From the NCBI GenBank assembly GCA_036556325.1, contig DATBJR010000056.1:1-15120 (forward strand): a stretch of 15,120 bases of DNA, read 5' to 3'. Position 1 is the stretch's first letter. The number at the start of each line of letters is the position of its first letter. The position numbers were made by a program, and so were the translations under genes. Origin of the DNA: DASSCW01 sp036556325. Lineage in GTDB: Bacteria > Chloroflexota > Limnocylindria > QHBO01. The notes beneath the pieces were generated by a model. That model was given only the letters and a program-made list of their open reading frames with translations, was not told where the DNA came from and did not search any database. Shown here in pieces: positions 1-5,831 of the stretch.

Positions 1-495
1 GTAGCGCTGACGGACCTCTCCAAGGACCCGCGCTTCGACCGGGCCACCGCCGAGAAGACCGGCTACATGCCGCGGTCGGTGGCGGCGGTGCCGCTGGTCA
101 CCGAGGGCCAGGTGGTGGGGGTGCTCGAGGTCTTCGACAAGGCAACCGGCGAGACGTTCTCCGTCCGGGACATGGAGGTCCTGGCCGCCTTCGGGGCGCA
201 GGCCGGCGCCGCCATCCAGGGCACGCGCGTCCAGCACGACCTGCCGGTGCTGCTGGCCAACACGTTCCGACAGCTCGCGCCCGACATGTCGGATGAGCAG
301 GTCAATGCGCTGGTCAGCGCCGCCACCCGCGAGCTCGACGTCGACGAGGAAACGCAGTTCTGGGCCCTGGTCGACCAGGTCAGCAGCCTGCGCGGCCTCG
401 GCGACTCCGAGCTCGAGCTGGTGGGCGACATCCTGCAGGTCGTGGCGGCGCACAAGCAGCATCGGGCCCGCTTCGGCCGCTCCACGCCACGGTGA
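1..495 (+). CDS. GAF-domain signalling protein, C-terminal part (5' end outside window)
   Basis: The frame is open from base 1, so the gene begins outside the window; 164 residues are visible. The first ~80 match the C-terminal half of a GAF domain: a strand reading SVAAVPLV, the typical VVGVLEVFDK strand, then the FSVRDMEVLAAFGAQAGAAI helix that closes GAF folds. The remaining ~80 residues are charged and helical with no clear catalytic motif. GAF domains bind small ligands (cyclic nucleotides, tetrapyrroles, amino acids) and relay a signal, but the ligand cannot be told here. There is no output domain after the GAF, and any N-terminal one is unseen. The stop overlaps the start of the subtilisin-like gene, so the two are probably co-translated and the GAF protein may control or be cut by that protease (inference). 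Confidence 0.85.
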   Translation, partial: VALTDLSKDPRFDRATAEKTGYMPRSVAAVPLVTEGQVVGVLEVFDKATGETFSVRDMEVLAAFGAQAGAAIQGTRVQHDLPVLLANTFRQLAPDMSDEQVNALVSAATRELDVDEETQFWALVDQVSSLRGLGDSELELVGDILQVVAAHKQHRARFGRSTPR

Positions 496-1385
496 CGTCC
501 CCGGCGTCCGACGCGCTCCCCGCCTGGTCGGAACCGTTCACTCCCCCGTCGAACAAGGCCCTTGCCCGCCTCCCGGCGCTCGACAGCATCACCCGCGAGT
601 GGGCGTGGGGCGGCTCCAGCGGCGAGGGCGTGACCGTCGCCATCGTCGACTCCGGCGTGGAGGGCGACCATCCCCTGGTCAAGGGACGGCTGGTCGAGAG
701 CGTCGCCGTGGAGATCCACGGCGAAGAGCCTGAGATCGTGGAGGCGGAGCCGGTCGACCTGTTCGGGCACGGCACGGCCTGCGCCGGGATCATCGTGGGG
801 CTCGCCCCGGAGGTCCAGATCGTCTCGGTGCGGGTGCTGGGCGCGGACCTGCGTGGCAAGGGTGCTTCCTTCGCGGCCGGGCTGCAGTACGTGATCGAGC
901 GACCGGTGGATGTCGCCAACCTCAGCCTTTCCAGCAAGTCGGAGGCGATGCAGCCGTACTTCTACGAGCTCGCCGACGAGGCCTATTTCCGGCGCGTCGT
1001 GCTCGTCAGCGCGGCAAACAACGTGGTCGGCCCCAGCTACCCCAGCCTCTTCAGCTCGGTGATCAGCGTCGCGGCCCACTCGGAGGCTGATCCGTGGCGC
1101 TTCTACTACAACCCCAGCCCACCGGTGGAATTCGGCGCCTGGGGGCTCGATGTGCCGGTGGCCTGGACCAACGGCGGCGAGACGGTGGCGACCGGCAACT
1201 CCTTCGCCGCGCCGCACATCACCGCCATCGTGGCGCTCATCCTGGCCAAGCACCCGGGCCTGACCCCGTTCGAGGTGAAGACCATCCTGGCCGCGGTGGC
1301 CGACAACGAGCGGCCACTGGCCGATGGCGCCACCGCTACTCGCCGGAGGGCAGGTACCAGAGCGCGACGCGGTTCGGCGCGCTGA
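492..1385 (+). CDS. Subtilisin-family (S8) serine protease, no signal peptide
   Basis: The 297-residue product carries the complete subtilase triad in order: Asp53 in AIVDSGVEGDHP, His93 in FGHGTACAGI and Ser237 in GNSFAAPHI. Asn176 in SAANNV is the likely oxyanion-hole residue. There is no hydrophobic signal sequence and no I9-type propeptide; the catalytic core begins about residue 35, so the enzyme is predicted to be cytosolic and not made as a classical zymogen. The start is a GTG at 492 overlapping the TGA of the GAF gene, with no separate ribosome site, which points to translational coupling. The last ~20 residues are a basic, low-complexity tail encoded within a 50 bp tail-to-tail overlap with the M16 gene. 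The family call is firm; substrate and role are unknown. A GAF-gated intracellular protease is a reasonable inference. Confidence 0.92.
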   Translation: MTSPASDALPAWSEPFTPPSNKALARLPALDSITREWAWGGSSGEGVTVAIVDSGVEGDHPLVKGRLVESVAVEIHGEEPEIVEAEPVDLFGHGTACAGIIVGLAPEVQIVSVRVLGADLRGKGASFAAGLQYVIERPVDVANLSLSSKSEAMQPYFYELADEAYFRRVVLVSAANNVVGPSYPSLFSSVISVAAHSEADPWRFYYNPSPPVEFGAWGLDVPVAWTNGGETVATGNSFAAPHITAIVALILAKHPGLTPFEVKTILAAVADNERPLADGATATRRRAGTRARRGSAR

Positions 1386-2601
1386 GCGGCCCCGCCGCCA
1401 ATGCGGCAACGGTGTCAGCCGTGATCACGCGGTCCCGCGCCGCTTCCTGTCCGTAGCGCTGGGGTTCGTCGAGCAACGCGGCGTACATGCCAATGCGCTC
1501 GGCCCGCTCGCTGGCGATCTCCATGGTTCCCGCGCGTTCTGTCTCGCGGCGGAGGCGGATGCGTGCCAGCTCCTCCTCGTTCGGCGGCTCGCTCGCCAGG
1601 CGATCCAGCTCCGCGAAGAGCGCGGCCTCGGCCTCGGCTGGTTCGACGTCCTCGGCGACCTCCACGTCGATCTCGACGAGCGCATTGCCGGCCGTCAGCG
1701 GATAGGCGAGGGCCGCGATGTCATCGGCGAGCCGCAGCTCGCGGACCAGGCGACGTTGGAGGCGCGACGCGGAGCCGCCGGTCAGCAGGTCGACCACGAA
1801 GTCGGCCGTGGCCCACTCATCGGTCCCGAACGGCTGAATGACGCAGCCCAAAAACAGCTTCGGAACCGGGACGTCCTCCGCCACCGTCGTGCGGCGACGG
1901 TCCCCACCGTCGCTGTGCGGCACCGCGCGGGGTGGCAGGGCACCACCCGGGATGGGGCCGAAGTAGCGCTCCACCAACTCGAGCGTGGGCTCCGGCTCGA
2001 AATCGCCGACGAGCGAGATGACCGCGTTGCTGGGCCGGTACCACGCCTCGAAGAAGGCCAGAACCTCGGGCAGCGTGGCCGCGTCGAGGTCCGACATGAC
2101 GCCGTTCACCGAATGCGCGTACGGGTGGCCGTCACCGAAGGCCAGGGCGAAGAGCTCGTCCTCGGCGTCGCCGTACGGCACGTTCTCGATGGCCGCCTGC
2201 CGCTCGTTCTTCACGACGTCGCGCTGGTTGTCCAGCGTCTCCTGCGAGATGGCCTCGTGGAGCGTGGCGAGGCGGTCCGCCTCGAGCCACAGCGCCAACG
2301 GCAGCTGGTGGCTGGGCACGACGTCGGTGTAGACGGTGGTGTCCCAGCCGGTGGTCGCGTCGGCATCGCCGCCGACGGCCTCCAGCGCGGTGAGGTGCTC
2401 CGTCTTGCCAACGTTGGCCGAGCCTTGGAACATCATGTGCTCGAAGAGATGGGCGAACCCGGTCCGGCCAGCTTCCTCGTCGGCGCTGCCCACGAGGTAC
2501 GTCATGGCCAGGCCGATGATGGGCACGCGGGGGTCGGACGCCATGACCACGCGCAGCCCGTTCGGGAGCCGATGGGTGGTGATCGGCCCAGCCGGGGTCA
2601 C
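1336..2601 (-). CDS. M16 family zinc metallopeptidase (insulinase/processing-peptidase type)
   Basis: This 421-residue protein has one N-terminal M16 catalytic half and one C-terminal M16 half, the length of a single-unit M16B peptidase. The inverted zinc motif HLFEH is at residues 51-55 (His51, His55, catalytic Glu54), and the distal zinc ligand is Glu133 in VVKNER, 78 residues after His55 as usual. A conserved substrate strand (GWDTTVYTDVVP) follows the zinc site. There is no signal peptide. M16 enzymes cut short unstructured peptides in a closed chamber; bacterial relatives degrade peptides or trim ribosomally made peptide precursors (the PqqF type). Many M16B enzymes pair with an inactive sister subunit, but none is present here. 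The start is taken as GTG at 2601 with only a weak CAGG upstream. The heptad-repeat gene lies 82 bp upstream on the same strand. Confidence 0.92.
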   Translation of the reverse strand: MTPAGPITTHRLPNGLRVVMASDPRVPIIGLAMTYLVGSADEEAGRTGFAHLFEHMMFQGSANVGKTEHLTALEAVGGDADATTGWDTTVYTDVVPSHQLPLALWLEADRLATLHEAISQETLDNQRDVVKNERQAAIENVPYGDAEDELFALAFGDGHPYAHSVNGVMSDLDAATLPEVLAFFEAWYRPSNAVISLVGDFEPEPTLELVERYFGPIPGGALPPRAVPHSDGGDRRRTTVAEDVPVPKLFLGCVIQPFGTDEWATADFVVDLLTGGSASRLQRRLVRELRLADDIAALAYPLTAGNALVEIDVEVAEDVEPAEAEAALFAELDRLASEPPNEEELARIRLRRETERAGTMEIASERAERIGMYAALLDEPQRYGQEAARDRVITADTVAALAAGPLSAPNRVALWYLPSGE

Positions 2602-2624
2602 GGCGCGAACCTGCCGGACATGAA

Positions 2625-2665
2625 TGACCGCCGTCCCGAACCCTGCGGCTCAGCGACGGCGGTCA
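2625..2665 (-). terminator. Perfect 11-bp inverted repeat between repeat-protein gene and M16 gene
   Basis: The arms at 2625-2635 (TGACCGCCGTC) and 2655-2665 are perfectly complementary, with a 19-nt loop. Next to it, 2662-2675 holds a second short dyad (GTCAC ... GTGAC). No T-run follows on either strand, so a classical intrinsic terminator is not certain. It could be an attenuator or operator in the leader of the M16 gene, or an RNA end for the repeat-protein transcript. Confidence 0.45.
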
Positions 2666-2683
2666 CGCGTGTGACGATGGTCC

Positions 2684-2941
2684 TTATGGCTTGCCCTTGA
2701 TGCCAGTCGGCTTGGGCTTGATGCCAGTCGGCTTGGGCTTGATGCCGGTCGGCTTGGGCTTGATGTGACCCATCACGTCGTCGTCATCGGAGATGCCGGT
2801 CGGCTTGGGCTTGATGCCGGTGGGCTTGGGCTTGATGCCCGGCTTGCCCTTAATCCCGGTTGGCTTCGGCTTGATGCCGGTGGGCTTGGGCTTAATGTGG
2901 GCCTCAGTGTCCTTGGACTCATCGCTGGTGTGGTGCGACAT
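2684..2941 (-). CDS. Heptad-repeat (IKPKPTG)n small basic protein, function unknown
   Basis: The product is 85 residues. After a short polar head (residues 1-15, starting MSHHTSDESKD) come two repeat blocks. Block A (16-49) is IKPKPTG twice, a short IKGKPG unit, then IKPKPTG twice. An acidic spacer with four Asp in a row (50-59) follows, then block B (60-85): IKPKPTG three times and IKGKP at the C-terminus. That is seven perfect heptads and two shortened units. Each block begins right after a His. The repeats are Lys/Pro-rich, so they should be unfolded or polyproline-like and strongly positive. ATG at 2941 has a well-placed GGAG seven bases upstream, which supports this strand. No signal peptide, TM segment or cysteine is seen. 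I do not recognise a family; tandem-core peptide precursor, nucleic-acid or polyphosphate binder, or cell-wall protein are all open. The M16 protease gene follows downstream. Confidence 0.75.
   Translation of the reverse strand: MSHHTSDESKDTEAHIKPKPTGIKPKPTGIKGKPGIKPKPTGIKPKPTGISDDDDVMGHIKPKPTGIKPKPTGIKPKPTGIKGKP
2687..2896. repeat. 21-bp tandem repeat encoding IKPKPTG heptads, in two blocks
   Basis: Units of 21 bp occur at 2687-2764 (block B) and 2795-2896 (block A), separated by the 30-bp acidic spacer at 2765-2794. In block B the first two units on the + strand are identical and the third differs at one base. Block A units differ mainly at third codon positions (for example GTC/GTG/GTT in the complementary strand). 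One unit per block is shortened to IKGKP(G). All changes keep the frame and nearly all keep the amino acids, which argues for selection on the protein and not on the DNA. Confidence 0.9.
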
Positions 2942-3151
2942 TTCAGGTCTCCACTGTCATGGGGTTCGTTCCGTTCCCCCTGGCCCTATCGAGCTCAGTG
3001 CGGCAAGACTACAGATTTGCGGCCTTCGCGAACAGCCTTCGCGGCGACGTAATCCTTGTAGACCTGCGGACCTCCGCGCTGTCAGGCGTGCGACACCCTG
3101 AGGGACGGTTCTTGTTCGTTACGTCTCCCGAGGAGATGTCCCGCATGGTGC

Positions 3152-3790
3152 TCAGTGCTCGCGTCCAAGCAGGTACCCGCCAAAGGCCATGAGCCAGATC
3201 ATGGGTGGGTACACGATCATCCGCTCCGCTCCCCCGTGGCCGATGGCGCCGAAGATCGCCGGATTCCCGCTGTCCCCGATCGCCATGACGACCACGAACC
3301 CCAGGCCGATGGTCCCCAGCACCGCGGCGATGGGCCGGATCGGGCCAGCAACCACGACGGCGCAGGCCAGCGTCTCGACGTTGAAGAAGAGGAACGCCAG
3401 CAGCGCGAACAGCGAGTGCAGATCGCCAGTGCTGAGCGGGAACAGCCCGGCGCCGACGGCCCCCAGGCCGGCCAGGATGAACATGGCGAGCAGCCATGGC
3501 CGGCCAAGTGATCGGTAGAGGGCGAAGCCGGCGAGGACGTTGAGCAGGCCGATGAACACCAGCGACCCGTTGAACAGGAGCGCCGTCTCCGGCGCGACGC
3601 CGAGGTCGCTGATGGCCCCCGCATTGAGCTCGTAGCCAGCTGCCATCGAGGCGCCGAGCATGATGGCCGTCATGAACTCGGCCGCCAGGACGACCAGCGC
3701 CACGCCGGCGAGACGACGAGACACAGGCGTCGTTTCCTCTGCATCCGAGATCCGGCTGGTGGACAGCGCCGGCCGTGCGTAGGTGGACAT
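3152..3790 (-). CDS. DUF998-family integral membrane protein
   Basis: The 212-residue product has a ~25-residue hydrophilic head and about six membrane helices (roughly 27-50, 68-93, 98-118, 124-148, 152-171 and 191-208). DUF998 hallmarks are visible: NAGAISDLG after helix 1, GLFPLSTGDLHSLFA in the middle and GGAERMIVYPPMIW before the last helix. The biochemical role of the family is not established. ATG at 3790 was chosen over a longer reading frame because a strong GGAGGG lies just upstream, overlapping the TGA of the preceding gene. Only 10 bases separate it from that gene, so it is the last member of a four-gene cluster of small, mostly membrane proteins and probably acts in the cytoplasmic membrane. 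Confidence 0.88.
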   Translation of the reverse strand: MSTYARPALSTSRISDAEETTPVSRRLAGVALVVLAAEFMTAIMLGASMAAGYELNAGAISDLGVAPETALLFNGSLVFIGLLNVLAGFALYRSLGRPWLLAMFILAGLGAVGAGLFPLSTGDLHSLFALLAFLFFNVETLACAVVVAGPIRPIAAVLGTIGLGFVVVMAIGDSGNPAIFGAIGHGGAERMIVYPPMIWLMAFGGYLLGREH

Positions 3791-3800
3791 GGCTCCCTCC

Positions 3801-4160
3801 TCAGATGCGCGCCACCAGGAAGGCAATCGCCGCCCCGATGACGAGCGCCAGTGCCAGGAACACCGCGACAACCGGCAGCTGCCGCCGGTCGGCGTAATAG
3901 CCCGGGCTGTTGATGGTCGAGTAGAGCGCCGCTCCCAGCGAGACGGCCGCGATGATCGTCCCCCAGCTGGCATGCAGCAGCATGCCGATGCCGCCGATCA
4001 GGAGGCCGATGGACGCCAGGAACTCGGCGGTCAGGTGGAAGCGAATCGAGGGCAGGCCCTCGGCCAGCTCCGGAATGCGACGGCCGAGCAGCATGGTGGA
4101 CCACAGTGAGGCGATGCTCAGGCCAACGCCGATGCTGACGCCGATGACGAACCAGTCCAT
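3801..4160 (-). CDS. Small four-helix membrane protein, uncharacterised
   Basis: The 119-residue product has four predicted membrane helices (about 3-25, 41-63, 66-86 and 96-117) linked by short loops, with a charged loop GRRIPELAEGLPSIR after helix 1 and YYADRRQ before helix 4. I do not recognise a named family. ATG at 4158-4160 follows a strong GGAGGGG. The gene lies 93 bp after the 84-aa gene and 10 bp before the DUF998 gene, so it is very likely co-transcribed with the latter. No catalytic motif or cysteine is present, so a structural or regulatory membrane role is more likely than an enzymatic one (inference). Confidence 0.85.
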   Translation of the reverse strand: MDWFVIGVSIGVGLSIASLWSTMLLGRRIPELAEGLPSIRFHLTAEFLASIGLLIGGIGMLLHASWGTIIAAVSLGAALYSTINSPGYYADRRQLPVVAVFLALALVIGAAIAFLVARI

Positions 4161-4253
4161 GACACCCCTCCTTCGCCCGCCATGGTTGGGCAGGGGGTGG
4201 AGAAGGGCCAAGGGCCGTGTGTCCCGCAGCGGTGGGCCGTTCAGGCCGATCGG

Positions 4254-4508
4254 TCAGTAGTCGGGGCCGAAACGGTCGCCCCAGCTTGGCCGGCGCAGGT
4301 CGCGTGGCGCGGTGCTCAGCAGCTCGTCGATGATCCCGTCGAAGGGCTCCAGCGCCTCGGTCAGCGCGCCGCGGGCCGTCCAGCCGGTGCGCAGGCTGGG
4401 CCCGTCCGGCGTGTCGCACGACGCGAGCCAGCGATTGTTGACCTCGTAGAGACGGACGTCCACGAACAGGTTGCGGTAGTGGAGTCGCACGGTCCGCACC
4501 GCACTCAT
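4254..4508 (-). CDS. Small soluble protein, possible HicB-like fold, uncharacterised
   Basis: The 84-residue product reads as two to three strands, then a glycine turn and a helix: LFVDVRLYEVNNRWLAS, DTPDGPSLRTG, then TARGALTEALEPFDGIIDELL. This strand-strand-strand-helix layout, with G...TG.T...AL.EAL, resembles the HicB/partial RNase H antitoxin pattern, but no HicA toxin gene is adjacent and the match is by eye only. ATG at 4508 overlaps the TGA of the 44-aa gene in an ATGA motif, and GGGGGAG lies about ten bases upstream. It is the second gene of the cluster that ends with the DUF998 protein. The open frame can be extended upstream to 4730, but that part is atypical Pro/Ala-rich sequence antisense to nothing known and lacks a ribosome site. 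Confidence 0.72.
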   Translation of the reverse strand: MSAVRTVRLHYRNLFVDVRLYEVNNRWLASCDTPDGPSLRTGWTARGALTEALEPFDGIIDELLSTAPRDLRRPSWGDRFGPDY

Positions 4509-4639
4509 GGCTCGCTCTCCCCCTCGGCCTCGGCCGGCGCCGAGCGGCGCCGCGTGGCTGCCAGCAGCAGCACGGAAAGGATGGGGAGGGCCAGGATCAC
4601 AGCCAGCCATTCGAGGTCGCGCAACAACAGGAGGCTCAC
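4505..4639 (-). CDS. 44-residue single-helix membrane microprotein
   Basis: A short frame begins at GTG 4637-4639 with AGGAG nine bases upstream and ends at TGA 4505-4507, overlapping the ATG of the next gene. The product begins MSLLLLRDLEWLAV, has one hydrophobic helix at about residues 10-30 and ends in a charged tail (TRRRS, then Glu/Pro-rich). This is the layout of a small inner-membrane protein with a cytoplasmic tail. The ribosome site, the ATGA overlap and the coding-like hydrophobic pattern support a real gene. Its LRDL ... LA..I..VLL core resembles the 38-aa protein at 11446-11562. Role unknown; it may regulate or recruit the other membrane proteins of the cluster. Confidence 0.62.
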   Translation of the reverse strand: MSLLLLRDLEWLAVILALPILSVLLLAATRRRSAPAEAEGESEP

Positions 4640-4941
4640 TCGCAATCACTCCTGGGCACGTCTTCGGTTGTGGCGCCGAGTGGGCCGCGGCTGGGGTGTC
4701 TACGGTACGGGTGTTGTCAAGATGCACCACCCAACAGCGCTTCCGCGCGGTTCGGAGGTCGCTTCTCGCCTGGCGAGTCTATCGACCACCGAGCACCTCG
4801 AAACCGGCATCCCTCGGGCGTTATCCGGCGGTCCGTTGCACCGGCCGGGAATCTCGTCAGTGATCCAGCCGAACCTGGCCCATAGACTCGCCCGACGAGA
4901 TTTCCGGCCCCCATGAACGCGCTGCGCAGGTCGGCCTGCGA
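4640..4941. other. Intergenic region upstream of the small membrane-protein cluster
   Basis: About 300 bp without a supportable gene. It must hold the promoter of the 44-aa gene cluster. On the - strand a TTGACA lies at 4720-4715, but the nearest -10-like hexamer (TAGACA, 4702-4697) is only 12 bases away, too close for a standard sigma-70 promoter. Base composition is somewhat less GC-rich than in the genes. No other structure was seen. Confidence 0.5.
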
Positions 4942-4970
4942 GGGTGCCGCGGAGAAGGTCCGCGGCACCC
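4942..4970 (-). terminator. Strong 12-bp hairpin after the anti-sigma-like gene
   Basis: The arms 4942-4953 and 4959-4970 (GGGTGCCGCGGA paired with TCCGCGGCACCC) are perfect, with a 5-nt loop. The hairpin begins 18 bases beyond the stop of the gene at 4989-5831, the right place for a terminator. No U-tract follows, as is common in very GC-rich genomes. Confidence 0.7.
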
Positions 4971-4988
4971 CTGACCGGCGCCGACGGC

Positions 4989-5831
4989 CTAGCGGGCCGC
5001 GGCCTGGATGGACTCCAGCACCGTGTTCGCGAGCGGATTCACCTGTTGCAGCACCTCGTCCCCTTGACCTGCGTACCCGGTGCCCCAGGTGAACGCGATG
5101 AGCGTGGTTGAATTCCCGGAGCCGGGCAAGGCGATGGGGATCGCGTAGACCCGGTGGTGCTCCCCGGGGGAGAAGATGATCTCCGGGCCAGCCGATGGCA
5201 CGTCCGGCTCGAGGATCGAACAGCCGCGGCCCAACGTGACATCCCAGAAGCGGATGTTGCCCAGTTGCTGGGTGGGAGCAACGCTCATGTCCGGGCTGGA
5301 CTGCGTCAGATACGCCTCGATGCTGCGGGGTGCCTGTGTCATCACCTTCGTTGGGTGGCACAGGTCGTCCGGCAGCGATTCGGCATCGTGAACGGTGATG
5401 GCACCGCCAAAGGCCGGCTTCAGCCGCAGGCCGCCCCGGCCCAGCGCATCGGCGTTCACCGCAGGCGCTGAGGCCGGAAGGTAGAAGGTGAACGGCACGC
5501 TGAGGCGCGACCACACATAGGTCGTCTGGGCCTTGACGCTTCCGGCCGCCTCCGCGGGCGTGGGCGTAAGCGTTGGACTGGGGGTGGTCCCAACGGTCGG
5601 CCCAAGGCCGCGGGACAACAGTAGCAACCCCCCGCCAAGGGCCACAACCGCGACGACCGCGGCGGCGGCAATGTACGTACGCATGGTCTTCACTCTCCAC
5701 GAACCGAACGCGGTCCGTTGTCGTTGTCGATGGATGTCGTCCCGCACGGCGTCCAGCACGCGATCGGGCAGGACCGCCGGTCCCTCTTCCAGGAAGAGGT
5801 CGAGGAGCAGCTCCGGGTCGCGGGTGGTCAT
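4989..5831 (-). CDS. Single-pass membrane protein, putative anti-sigma factor partner of the ECF sigma
   Basis: The 280-residue product has a ~50-residue cytoplasmic head (LFLEEGPAVLPDRVLDAVRDDI then Arg/Gln-rich), one membrane helix at about 52-73, a Thr/Pro-rich linker (79-93) and a ~185-residue outer domain. The head lacks the HxxxCxxC zinc motif of classical anti-sigma factors; its helical LPDRVLDAV region could bind the sigma factor instead. The outer domain has two cysteines (158 and 204) that could form a disulfide, and looks like a beta-rich sensor or binding domain of no family I can name. The ATG at 5831 overlaps the TGA of the ECF sigma gene in an ATGA motif, so they are made together. 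Role inferred from context: envelope sensor controlling the sigma factor. Confidence 0.8.
   Translation of the reverse strand: MTTRDPELLLDLFLEEGPAVLPDRVLDAVRDDIHRQRQRTAFGSWRVKTMRTYIAAAAVVAVVALGGGLLLLSRGLGPTVGTTPSPTLTPTPAEAAGSVKAQTTYVWSRLSVPFTFYLPASAPAVNADALGRGGLRLKPAFGGAITVHDAESLPDDLCHPTKVMTQAPRSIEAYLTQSSPDMSVAPTQQLGNIRFWDVTLGRGCSILEPDVPSAGPEIIFSPGEHHRVYAIPIALPGSGNSTTLIAFTWGTGYAGQGDEVLQQVNPLANTVLESIQAAAR

Noticed and set aside
2687..2896. 21-bp tandem repeats considered as a CRISPR array or a non-coding satellite
   Set aside because: There are no unique spacers between units, the unit is too short, changes are in-frame and largely silent, and a ribosome site and start codon lie at the right end on the - strand.
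2765..3101. + strand reading of the repeat (MPVGLGL units) as the real gene
   Set aside because: The + frame would start inside the repeat with no ribosome site and run into unrelated sequence; the - strand has a polar head, GGAG and ATG outside the repeat.
4697..4720. TTGACA with a TAGACA as a promoter for the 44-aa gene cluster
   Set aside because: The spacing between the two hexamers is 12 bases, too short for a sigma-70 promoter, so no promoter is claimed.
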